From: Massilia antarctica
GTDB lineage: Bacteria; Pseudomonadota; Gammaproteobacteria; Burkholderiales; Burkholderiaceae_D
Direction of reading: 5' to 3'
DNA: 64,000 nucleotides
Assembly: GCF_015689335.1 (NCBI RefSeq)
Contig: NZ_CP065053.1
Span: 1,736,001 to 1,800,000, forward strand
Shown here: piece after piece, positions 9,564 to 18,400 of the stretch
How positions within the stretch are numbered: position 1 is the stretch's first letter
Layout: every line of letters starts with the position of its first letter
Program-made: the position numbers and the translations under genes
Notes under the pieces: model-generated
The model's input: only the letters and a program-made list of their open reading frames with translations
Database searches by the model: none
Told to the model about the DNA's origin: nothing

Positions 9564-10772
9564 TTATTTTCGGGTGAGCAGTGCTGCCGCCAACAAAACG
9601 ACGATTGCCGCGGCGGCATAGGGCGCACTTGGCGAAACCCCATACAGCCAGGCAGCTCCCAATGGCCCCGCCGTGCGGGCGATCGCTTGCTGCGCTTGGT
9701 TGGCTCCCTGGACCTCGCCCTGCCGTTCAGCCGGCGCGGCGTTGGCGATCAAGGCACTTGCAGATGGTTGAAACAGACCGTCCCCAAATGTGAAGATCGC
9801 GATCCCGGCCACCAGAAGCGTCGCGGCAGCGTGAAGGGGAAGCAGCGCAAGCAACACTAAGCCGAGGCCATTGATCACAAGGCCAGCGGTGGCGACGCGT
9901 CGCTCTCCAAAGAGCGACTGCAGCCGGGGCGCGGCGAACCCTTGACTGACGATGTCCATGACGCCAACGCCGGCCAGTACCAGACCGATGCTGGTAGGTT
10001 GAAATGCCAACAGATCCATGAGCAGCACAGTCAAGTTCGCCTGAAGCACGGCGCCCCCCAAGGTAAAGCAGAACACGACCGCAAACAGTAGGCGCAGGCG
10101 CCGGTCGCGCAGCGTACGCACCAGCTGGCTGATCGCATTGAATTGGCGCCAGCTGAGGTGCGCGCGGCGGTTGGCGCGTTGATGACTCTCCGGCAAGTAG
10201 AACCAGACCAGGATAAAATTTACCATTGCGAGTCCAGCCGCGCCATACAAAGGCGCCGACAGCGAGACCTGTCCAAGAGTGCCACCGAGAACAGGCCCCA
10301 GCATGAAGCCGAGGCCGCCGGCAGCGCCAAGCATGCCGAAGGCCTGGCCGCGCTTAGCCGGACTGTGCGTGTCCGCTACGTACGCATACAGCGCCGAAAT
10401 GCTGCCAGCAGTGACGCCTTCGATCACACGGCCCACAAGCAAAATCCATAACGAGCCGCCTATGCCGAACACTGCAAATCCCAGAGCGGAACCGCACAGT
10501 GAAAACAGCATGATGGGACGCCGTCCGAAACGGTCGCTCATCGCGCCCAATACTGGTGCGGCGACGAAGGAACAGAGGGAATACAAGGCCAGCGTCAGTG
10601 ATACCCATAGGGCGATATCCTGCGCCGCGACATAGCGCGCAACCGAAAATGGCAACACCGGGATGATCAGTGTGAAGCCGGCAAAGTTGAGGAAAACAGA
10701 CACCGCAATGATAGCGGTACGCCCGTTAAAACCGGCAAAGACCGAGGGAAATTTGGATGGCGAGACGGCCAT
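9564..10772 (-). CDS. MFS efflux transporter, Tet-like (DHA1)
   Basis: A 12-helix major facilitator protein of 402 residues exporting a drug or metabolite by proton antiport. Motif A GAMSDRFGRRPIM lies in the loop between helices 2 and 3, and the antiporter-type motif C GGLGFMLGPVLGG in helix 5 fits drug/H+ antiporters of the TetA/Bmr group. The N-terminus VSVFLNFAGFTLIIPVLPF is typical of TetA-like proteins. No tetR-type gene is next to it. Its ribosome site AGGAG is buried in a perfect 9-bp hairpin just before the ATG (10775-10808), so translational control is possible. Substrate not predictable. Confidence 0.9.
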   Translation of the reverse strand: MAVSPSKFPSVFAGFNGRTAIIAVSVFLNFAGFTLIIPVLPFSVARYVAAQDIALWVSLTLALYSLCSFVAAPVLGAMSDRFGRRPIMLFSLCGSALGFAVFGIGGSLWILLVGRVIEGVTAGSISALYAYVADTHSPAKRGQAFGMLGAAGGLGFMLGPVLGGTLGQVSLSAPLYGAAGLAMVNFILVWFYLPESHQRANRRAHLSWRQFNAISQLVRTLRDRRLRLLFAVVFCFTLGGAVLQANLTVLLMDLLAFQPTSIGLVLAGVGVMDIVSQGFAAPRLQSLFGERRVATAGLVINGLGLVLLALLPLHAAATLLVAGIAIFTFGDGLFQPSASALIANAAPAERQGEVQGANQAQQAIARTAGPLGAAWLYGVSPSAPYAAAAIVVLLAAALLTRK

Positions 10773-10811
10773 GTACTGCTCCTATATCGACTGTTCGACA
10801 GGAGCAGTTCA
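10773..10811 (-). promoter_or_regulatory. Hairpin sequestering the MFS ribosome binding site
   Basis: On the minus strand the arms ACTGCTCCT and AGGAGCAGT form a perfect 9-bp stem with a 16-base loop. The 3' arm contains the Shine-Dalgarno AGGAG placed correctly before the MFS ATG (10772). A second imperfect stem (CGAACACTGGTGCC with GGCGCCACCTGTTCG) lies just upstream within short overlapping open frames. Induction by leader translation, as known for some Gram-positive resistance genes, is inference. Confidence 0.55.
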
Positions 10812-11192
10812 TCGACATGACGACCACACTGACGAACAGGTGGCGCCAACTGGCACCAGTGTTCGTCGAGGGTTCGCATGTTAGGAACATGAAACAGAGC
10901 TTTCGTTTCCGAAAGGGCTTGGGCCTACCTATAACCAAGCCTGCCTTTTCCGACTTCAAAAGTATAGCGTAGTCTGCCCCCCGGCGGTAACTAGTGGTGT
11001 GCACCACACGATGGGGCGTTTGCCGATCCCTGGTAGCGCTTGATGACGATTTCCAGGTACTCGCCTGCCACCAACAGCTGATTAGGCCTGCTCTGGGTCA
11101 GACTCGGCCAATTGTGGTTCCTCGCTGCCGTCCAATGTAAGGAATAATGTTGCGTTACCAACAAGCGAAAGATCAGCAGTTACCGCCAGCCG
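10812..11192. other. Region between the MFS leader and the Tn7-like end
   Basis: No complete gene. On the minus strand TATACT (10961-10966) is a fair -10 element for the MFS transcript. Further out a minus-strand frame reads LVAGEYLEIVIKRYQGSA and stops near 10990; it may be the C-terminal remnant of a lost gene, but I cannot assign it. Confidence 0.4.
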
Positions 11193-11231
11193 CCGACCAA
11201 CTTTATTGTTTACCGACCGACTTTATTGTTT
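11193..11231. repeat. Tandem TnsB-like sites outside the left end
   Basis: Two direct copies with a 20-bp period, each containing ACTTTATTGTTT, the reverse complement of the core found in the left end next to it. Spacing and orientation resemble the tandem array in the right end at 29344-29382. They lie outside the inverted-repeat boundary, so they may be the right end of a second, lost element. Confidence 0.6.
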
Positions 11232-11234
11232 CGA

Positions 11235-11330
11235 TGTGCACAAACAATAAAGTTTGACACAACCGCCTTAACAAAAACAACAACTTGCGAATTTCTTGCG
11301 GCGCCGCCACCGAAATAAAGTTTCGATCGG
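11235..11330. repeat. Left end of the Tn7-like element
   Basis: The terminal 27-bp site (11235-11261) is followed 50 bp inside by a second, weaker site (11311-11330, CGAAATAAAGTTTCGATCG). Dispersed sites at this end and tandem sites at the other match the asymmetry of Tn7 left and right ends. Confidence 0.7.
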
Positions 11331-11423
11331 TGTGGGCATGGTGGAGCACCTTTTCTATGAGGTAAATGTGATGATTGAACTAGGGGGTACGAAGCAGAGG
11401 TAGTGCAGCCTTGTGATTACTGG

Positions 11424-12098
11424 TCAGCCTGCGGTGAGCGCCTGATGTCCACGGAGATGCTGGCGGAATCGCTCGGCGTAGTCTTCTGTCACGGCGGCGG
11501 CAACGCTCGGTCGTGCCGCCAGTGCTGCCCGCCACGCCAACACGCGTGGAAGGCCCTCGAATATCGGCAGCGACACCGTCGGATCCACGATGTCAAAATA
11601 CCGAAAAAGAGGTGCGAACACCGCATCGACCATGCTGAAGGCTATCCCATTGAAATATGGCCCTGTCGCAAGCACCGCCTCCAACCGCTGGAGCCTGTCC
11701 CGGAACGCCGCCTTTTTTGCATTCGCAGTCGAGCGTTCCGATGCGTTCAGAAACTGCCAAGCGTCGGCAAGGGTCGCCGTGCCGAACTCAATCCAGCCCC
11801 GCTGCCGGGCACGAGAGAGTGCGTCGACTGCATACAGCGCCGCGCCGTCCTGAGTTTCCTCAAGATACTCGCAGATCGCCATGCTTTCGAAAAGGACGGA
11901 GTCCGCCCCATCTGCCTGCGCTACCTTGAGCAATGGCACCTTGCCGGTTGGCGACAGCGCCAGGAACCAGTCTGGCTTGGCCGCAAGATCGACATCGATC
12001 CGTTCAAACGGCACGCCCTTTTCCAGGAGAACGATCGCCGCCCGTTGAACGAACGGGCAAAGTGGATGGCTGATAAGGGTGAGGCTGGTATGGGGCAT
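11424..12098 (-). CDS. Glutathione S-transferase family protein
   Basis: A soluble 224-residue protein with an N-terminal thioredoxin-fold GST domain: HPLCPFVQRA places the active cysteine at residue 14 in CPF form, typical of beta/omega-like bacterial GSTs. The cis-proline GKVPLL and glutathione-contact FESMAICEYLE follow, then an all-helical C-terminal domain. It lies 33 bp downstream of the SDR gene on the same strand, so the two form an operon, probably in conversion of an electrophilic or xenobiotic compound. Substrate unknown. It is the first cargo gene inside the left end of the Tn7-like element. Confidence 0.88.
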   Translation of the reverse strand: MPHTSLTLISHPLCPFVQRAAIVLLEKGVPFERIDVDLAAKPDWFLALSPTGKVPLLKVAQADGADSVLFESMAICEYLEETQDGAALYAVDALSRARQRGWIEFGTATLADAWQFLNASERSTANAKKAAFRDRLQRLEAVLATGPYFNGIAFSMVDAVFAPLFRYFDIVDPTVSLPIFEGLPRVLAWRAALAARPSVAAAVTEDYAERFRQHLRGHQALTAG

Positions 12099-12131
12099 GG
12101 GTTCTCCGGAAAAAATACAGTCTCGATCGCG

Positions 12132-12890
12132 CTACAGCAACTGCCCACCCGAAACGTCGAAGGTCGTGCCGTTTGCCCACCCCATGTCGTCGGAAAGGAT
12201 GGCGGCCACCGCGCCGCCGACATCGTCCGGCAGGCCGACGCGGCCAAGAGCGATGCCCTGCGCCACATAAGCGTTCACATCGTCGTTGTCGCGCACCGCG
12301 CCACCGCCAAAGTCGGTCGCGATTGCACCGGGGGCGATCGCGTTCACCCGAATCCGACGCGCACCAAGCTCGACCGCCATGTACCGGGTCAATACCTCAA
12401 CCGCAGCCTTCATCGCCGCATAAAGGCTATATCCAGGCAATGTGAAGCGTACGAAGCCGGATGAGACATTCAGGATGCGCCCGCCGTCCTCGATCAGCGG
12501 CAGCAGCTTCTGAGTCAGGAACACCGGTCCGCGCAAATGGGTGCTGACCAGCGACTCGAATTGCTCTTCGGTTGCTTCGGCGAAATTGGAGAAAAGCCCG
12601 TTGCCAGCGTTGTTGACGAGAAAATCTAACCGCTCGCGGCCAAAATCGGCCTTCAGGGTTTGCGCCGCCTTTTCGGCGAATGCAGGAAAACTCGCCGTAT
12701 CGGTGACGTCGAGCGCTAGCATGGCGGCTTTGCCGCCCAGCGCCTCGATCTCCTGACGCAGTGCGTCGGCTTCGGACACGCCGCTGCGGTAGGTACCGAT
12801 GATGTAAACGCCACGTTTGGCGAGATGCAGCGCCATGTTGCGGCCGAGGCCACGACTGGCGCCGGTGATAAGTGCGATTTGCTGGGTCAT
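12132..12890 (-). CDS. Short-chain dehydrogenase/reductase
   Basis: A 252-residue classical SDR using NAD(P). The cofactor motif TGASRGLG (residues 9-16), NNAG (93-96), catalytic serines SS at 143-144 and YAAMK (Tyr157, Lys161) are intact, and the C-terminus ends NGTTFDVSGGQLL as usual. I chose the ATG at 12890 (MTQQIALITG); the longer open frame upstream overlaps the divergent AraC gene and has no family similarity. Operon with the GST gene; the AraC regulator is divergent across 171 bp. The substrate cannot be told. Confidence 0.9.
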   Translation of the reverse strand: MTQQIALITGASRGLGRNMALHLAKRGVYIIGTYRSGVSEADALRQEIEALGGKAAMLALDVTDTASFPAFAEKAAQTLKADFGRERLDFLVNNAGNGLFSNFAEATEEQFESLVSTHLRGPVFLTQKLLPLIEDGGRILNVSSGFVRFTLPGYSLYAAMKAAVEVLTRYMAVELGARRIRVNAIAPGAIATDFGGGAVRDNDDVNAYVAQGIALGRVGLPDDVGGAVAAILSDDMGWANGTTFDVSGGQLL

Positions 12891-13061
12891 TGGGTTGCCT
12901 TGATGAAAAGTTACGCTGCAATCGGTGCCGTCCAGGCACCCTCGCGCTTGCTTCGATATTAAGTTGTCGACAGCGCGACCGACAGGCCAGATACGCTCAA
13001 TATATTGCCCGATTGTCTCAATCCACTTTGTCGAACGGGTAGACCATGGCATTATTTGGAA

Positions 13062-13958
13062 ATGACTGACCACTTCGCCCAACACCTCGACATCGCGCTA
13101 CGCCATGCGCCATCAGCGGTAACCATTTCACCTATCCCACGCCTGGAGATCAGCGTGGGGCAGGCGAGCACCGACAAAGCGCCGTGCCTATACCGCTCGA
13201 TGATTTGCTTCATCCTCCAGGGTTCCAAGCAGGTGCAGATCAACGATGCTCTTCTGAGCTACAACCCTGCGCATTACCTCATCAGCGCTCTGGAGCTGCC
13301 GCTGACCGGCCAGATCCTCGATGAGAAGGACGGTCGCCCCTATGTCGCAGTGTCGCTGATTCTGGACCCCGGCCAGTTGGCCGATGTCGCGGCCACCATG
13401 CCGCAGGTGCGCGATGCCGAGCCGCAGGGTATCGGTATCGCGATCAATCCGATGACAGCGCCACTGCGCGACACCTTGCTGCGGCTCCTGGCGCTGCTGG
13501 ACACCCCGGTCGACATCCCCGTGCTCGCTCCCATGGCGGAGCGCGAATTACTCTATCGTCTCCTGCAAGGCCCGCAAGGTCGTCTGCTGCGCCAGATCGC
13601 CCAACCCGAAGGTACGCTGGATCGCATCCGGCGAGCGGCGGGATGGATAAGAGACAATCACAACACCCGCTTGCGCATCGAGGCGCTATGCGAAGCAACC
13701 GGCATGAGCCGCGCCAGTCTGCATCGCCATTTTCAGGCGCTGACCGGGCTCAGCCCGCTGCAGTATCAGAAACAGCTTCGGTTGCAGGAAGCGCGACAGC
13801 TGTTGCTCGCCGGTGACAGCGCATCGGAGGTTGCCTACGCCATCGGCTACGAGAGCGCCTCGCAGTTCAGTCGCGAATATCTCCGGCAGTTCGGCGCGCC
13901 GCCAGCGCGCGACGTCCGTCGGATCAGAGCGGCCATCGGCAGCCCCGGCAAGGCCTGA
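13062..13958 (+). CDS. AraC-family regulator with AraC_N-type sensor domain
   Basis: A 298-residue regulator. The N-terminal region (SAVTISPIPRLEISVGQAS, ICFILQGSKQVQINDALLSY) is the cupin-like AraC_N domain of YqhC-type regulators. The C-terminal 95 residues carry the double helix-turn-helix (LRIEALCEATGMSRASLHRH, VAYAIGYESASQFSREYLRQ). The ATG at 13062 is preferred over the extension to 13005. It is divergent from the SDR-GST operon and convergent with the esterase, so it probably controls the SDR-GST pair; in this family reactive aldehydes or similar ligands are frequent signals, which is only a suggestion here. Confidence 0.88.
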   Translation: MTDHFAQHLDIALRHAPSAVTISPIPRLEISVGQASTDKAPCLYRSMICFILQGSKQVQINDALLSYNPAHYLISALELPLTGQILDEKDGRPYVAVSLILDPGQLADVAATMPQVRDAEPQGIGIAINPMTAPLRDTLLRLLALLDTPVDIPVLAPMAERELLYRLLQGPQGRLLRQIAQPEGTLDRIRRAAGWIRDNHNTRLRIEALCEATGMSRASLHRHFQALTGLSPLQYQKQLRLQEARQLLLAGDSASEVAYAIGYESASQFSREYLRQFGAPPARDVRRIRAAIGSPGKA

Positions 13959-13964
13959 GCGCGA

Positions 13965-15395
13965 TCAGGGTCTCTCGATGCCTTCGAAGGTCTTGAGGAC
14001 CTCGACCGCATGGGTGGTCGCGTCATAGGGCAAGTTGCCGATCCCCCGGGTGGTTGGTTTCGTGGTGACAGCAGTCCAAAGGCGGCCCCTGTTTCCTTCT
14101 GCGAAATCCAGGAGGGTGTCGCGGATGAAGGTGTCGCGGACAATCTGCTGCGCACTTGCGCCTGGACGCTCCTGTCCGACAATGCCGTACATCTCGGTGC
14201 CGTGCACCGCGTGCGCCCCTTCGACCGGGCCGACCGAAAGCAGGTGTGCGTTTCCGCCGGCCGCGGCATGCGCCAGCGCGGCGCGGACATGCGGCAGTGT
14301 AAAGGAGAAGTCGGTGAGTAGTGCCCCGCGGACTTCGATGGGAGTGCGGCCATCGATGTCGTACGCGGCGATGATCGCACGGGCGCGACTGCGTGGGATC
14401 CGGTTCCTCGCAGCAAATTCCTTGACGAGTTCGCTGATGCTGCCGGGATCGAAGTCGTCGGTCTTGTGCAGGACCCACCAATCGGTCTCATGGGTGGTGC
14501 TGCTCAAAAAGATGTCGATGTCCCGGTGACGTCCGGACTCGAGGACCCGCAGGGGATGGTGCGCGATAACGCCGCCCGGCTGGGAGTGGTCGTCGACGAT
14601 GGCGATGACAGTGTTATCGATGCCGTGCCGTGCACCTGGATCCGCAAGTTGCGTCTTGCTCATCGTCTCGGCGAGCAACATTGCGTCGATATTCAAAAGC
14701 TGCTCGGGATCGTCTTGAATTCCCAGCCTGGTGAGCACCTCAAGCGCTCGTTCTTCCGCCCCCCACGCCGGCACCAGACGTGACGCCATGCCGGAGAACG
14801 CAGCGAGGCGGCGATAGAGGCCATCGGCCGACGGCGCCGCGAGCAGGCTGAGCGTGGCGAAAGCGCCCGCGCTGTGGCCGGTGACGGTAACGTTGTCCGG
14901 GTCGCCGCCGAAACGGGCGATGTTCACCCTTACCCATTGGAGTGCGGTGATGATGTCCTGCAGACCGAGGTTGGTGGCGTCCGCGAAGACGCCCCCGTAC
15001 TGAGAGAGCGAAAGCCACCCGAACGGGCCAAGCCGGTAGTTCAAGGACACCCCGACGGCGCGGCCGGTCGTGGCGAGACCCGAGGCGTTCGAGGTGGTCT
15101 GGGTGTTTGCGCCGAGCTCGAAGCCACCGCCGAAGATATAGACGACCACGGGGAGCGGTTCATTGCCAACGTCTTCGGGTGCCCAGACGTTCAGGTTCAG
15201 GCAGTCCTCGCTGAAACCGTTGTCGGCCTCGAGCCAGCCAGTGTCGCCGGCTTGCATCGGGGCAGCTCCCTTTTTGTCGTAAGGCAGATCCGGGTTGAAC
15301 GGCAGCAAGGTGGGGCGACGAAAACGCTCTGCGGCGGCGTAAGGGATGCCTAGCCAGGAGCGGATCGAGCGGGCAGCGGTATCCGTATCGGTCAT
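13965..15395 (-). CDS. Type-B carboxylesterase
   Basis: An alpha/beta-hydrolase of 476 residues in the para-nitrobenzyl esterase/cholinesterase family. SEDCLNLNVWAP is the type-B signature, YIFGGGFELG is the oxyanion-hole region and GHSAGAFA supplies the nucleophile serine near residue 176; the usual GESAG is GHSAG here. The start at 15395 has the context MTDTDTAARSIRSWLGIPYA, beginning directly at the substrate-gating segment. No signal peptide, so it is cytoplasmic. It ends 6 bp from the AraC gene in convergent orientation. The substrate is unknown. Confidence 0.88.
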   Translation of the reverse strand: MTDTDTAARSIRSWLGIPYAAAERFRRPTLLPFNPDLPYDKKGAAPMQAGDTGWLEADNGFSEDCLNLNVWAPEDVGNEPLPVVVYIFGGGFELGANTQTTSNASGLATTGRAVGVSLNYRLGPFGWLSLSQYGGVFADATNLGLQDIITALQWVRVNIARFGGDPDNVTVTGHSAGAFATLSLLAAPSADGLYRRLAAFSGMASRLVPAWGAEERALEVLTRLGIQDDPEQLLNIDAMLLAETMSKTQLADPGARHGIDNTVIAIVDDHSQPGGVIAHHPLRVLESGRHRDIDIFLSSTTHETDWWVLHKTDDFDPGSISELVKEFAARNRIPRSRARAIIAAYDIDGRTPIEVRGALLTDFSFTLPHVRAALAHAAAGGNAHLLSVGPVEGAHAVHGTEMYGIVGQERPGASAQQIVRDTFIRDTLLDFAEGNRGRLWTAVTTKPTTRGIGNLPYDATTHAVEVLKTFEGIERP

Positions 15396-15486
15396 GTGGT
15401 TGTTTCTTCCATTGAGGTTGCGCGATGAGGCGACGTGCGGCGGGGGACACTGGCTTGTCGATGTCCAGTGCTCATCAAACCGTTGA

Positions 15487-18400
15487 CTACCAAGCCAGCC
15501 CCTTGGGCGCGCTGGAGAACCCAATGGCACGAAGCGCCGCGCAAAGAGGGCTCTTGTAAGTCGATTGATCATCCACGAGTTCCAGGGTGAAGGTTCCATG
15601 CTGTTCCCTTTTCAGTGCAATTGCCAGTGCGGTTAGGCCTGCGGCAAGCGGCCTGGCCATGTCGACGGCATCCGCATCACCATAGCTGAGCAAGTGACGC
15701 CCGCCCTGAGCGAGGTAGAACATCAGGCATCCGTCGACCAAGACGACGAAAGCCCCGGTGCGACGCGCCGGGCGCACGTTCGATGGATGAGAGGGCCAAG
15801 GCAGCAACGTTCCGAAGGGATTGGCGGGGTCTGCCGCGGACAGCGGCACTGCAACGGGTTCCCCCGGAGGCGCAGCGGCGAGTTCACGCAAGCGATCGAC
15901 GGTGACGCGCTCGGCGAACTGGGCTGCCCCCAGGCCTTCGACAAAACGTCCGCGCAGCACCCGGCCGGCGTCCTCCATGCCGCGCAACACCGGTCGCAGC
16001 GCCGGGAAACCGCCGGGGATGTCCTCGGTCATCGCCGCACTGCGCGTGACCACGCCATAGCGGTCGAGAAGCCCCTCCACCCGCGCCAGCGCCCGGGTGG
16101 TGTCGTTCACCGGCTCGGGGTGCAGCAGCGACCAGCGGCCTGCGAGGGTCGGATCGCTGAGTGTCGGCACAGACGCCACAGATGATGTCGCCTCGGACAT
16201 GCGCTCGTTGTAGGACACCCCGCGCAGCCCTCTGCGTCGCCGCGAGGCTTGGATGGGGCGTGGCCGCGGTGCCGAACGTGCACCGCAGTAGGCCCGCAGG
16301 GGCGACCAAGTGTCGGCGGTGATATGACCGGTCCAGGCCAGGTTCCAAAGCGCCTCGTGGATCTCCGAAGGCGTAGGCGCCGGCTCTCCAGACTGCAGGC
16401 GGCTCGCCGCCAGCGCCATGAGCTGGCGCACGAAGTACGCGCCGCCGTTGGCCAGGCTGGCGAGCAGCTCCTGTTGCAGGGCCGGCAGATGGGCTGCCGG
16501 GGCGGCGTCAGGCGATGGCGACAGGGTCTCGGCGGCACATTCCTGGAGGTGAAACGCGACGAGTCCATCGTTCTCGCCGAGCCGTCCGTGTCCGGACCAG
16601 AGCACCGTGCCCGTGGCGATCAGCTCGTCGAGCATGCCCGGGGCGTAGTCCCGCACGCGGGAAGGAAACACTTGGCGTTCCCACAGAGACGCCGGAAGCG
16701 CCACGCCGGCCAGTTGTTCGATAACGCGGGTCACCCCGTCTATTCCGACAAGTGCACCACCGCCCGCATCGCGGCCGGAAACCGCTACATTGCCCGCGAC
16801 CTCGGGCACCAGACCCTGGCGCTCCAACAGCAAGCGTGTATAGGCCGGTTGCGGCACCGGCCGGGTAGCCTCGCGGGCGGCCTGCAAGGAACGCAGCCGC
16901 AGGCGCTTGAACACCTCGTCGCCCACCCATTCATGGCGTGCCAGCGGATGGACACTGCCCTCAGGCGTCTGCGCTTCGAGGCGGCTCTCGACGCCGAAAT
17001 TGCCTTTCAGCAGCTTGCCCAAGCCGGACAACTGCTCCAGTGCCTCGTCCGCCACGGCGACGCCGAGGCCGAAACGGCGCGCGGCTTCGCCGGTGCTGAA
17101 CGGCGCATGGGTGCGGGCGTAGCGTGCGACCAAATCGCGCAGTGGCGCTTGCGTCGGCCCCAGGAAGACCTCGGGCAGACCGGCTGGCAAGGTGATGCCG
17201 AGCGCATCGCGCAGCCGGGCGGCATCCTCGACGGCAGCCCAGTGGTCGCGGCTGGCAATCGTTACGCGAATGGCGCGCCCCTCGCGCTCCAGGTCGGCGA
17301 GGTAGGCCCGGGCATTTTCCCCGTCGCTGAGCCGCTGCGTCATGTCTTCCGTGGTCAGTGGCCCGAGCAGGCGCAGCAGATCCGCAACCCCTTCCATGCC
17401 CTTGGCCTGATGGCTGGGCACGAGCCGCTGCAGTTCGCCCCCTACGTGATTGATGATGACCGGATCGAGAAGTTCTCCCAAGTCGACCTGGCCGAGAAGA
17501 TCGGCGAGCAAGCCGCTGTCGAGCGCAAGAACCGAGGTGCGCCGCTCGGCCAGCGGGGTGTCGGTCTCGTACATAAACTCCGCCACGTACCCGAACAGCA
17601 GGCTCGCGGCGAAAGGAGAAGGTACTTCCGTGGTGACCTCGGCAATCTGCACCGCACCGTCCTGCAGACGCTGCATCAGTGCATCGAGTGCCGGCAGGTC
17701 ATAGACGTCTTGCAGGCACTCGCGCGCCGTTTCGATCAGGATCGGAAAATCAGGGTAGCCCTGCGCGATCTGCAACAACTGCCCGGCACGCAGCCGTTGC
17801 TGCCACAGCGGCGAACGGCGCCCGGGCATACGGCGCGGCAGCAGCAGTGCCCGCGCTGCGCATTCGCGAAAGCGTGCGGCGAACAGCGCCGAGCCAGCCA
17901 CGGCATCGGTGACGGCTTTGCGCAGGGTCTGCGGATCGCAGAGGAACAGTTCGGCGCCGGGCACACGGCCGGCAGTATCGGGTATGCGCGCGATGATGCC
18001 GTCGTCGCTGGCGACGACCGAAGGATCGACCTTCAAGCGCTGGCGGATGCGCTCGGCGATGGCCAGCGCCCAGGGGTCATGCACGCGCCGCCCGTAGGGA
18101 GAGTGCAGGATGACTCGCCAGTCCCCGGTCTCATCGCGGCAACGCTCCAACACCAGGGTGTGGTCAGTGGGCAACATGCCGGTCGCCTCGCGCTGCTCGC
18201 CGGCCAGCTTGAGCAAGTTGTTCATCGCATTGCGGTCGAGCCCGGCCGCCTCCAGACGTTGCTTCAGCGCGGGGTCGATGTCCAGGCTGCCATCGGCCCT
18301 GGCAGCGCCTTCCAGCAGCGCAAGGAAGGCACCGATGGCCTCACCCAGTTCGGCCGGCCGACCCAACCCGTCGCCGCGCCAGAATGGCAGGCGGGCCGAG

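Noticed and set aside
10985..11100. A transposase remnant reading LVAGEYLEIVIKRYQGSA
   Set aside because: Too short and without a signature I can name; noted only as unexplained coding-like sequence.
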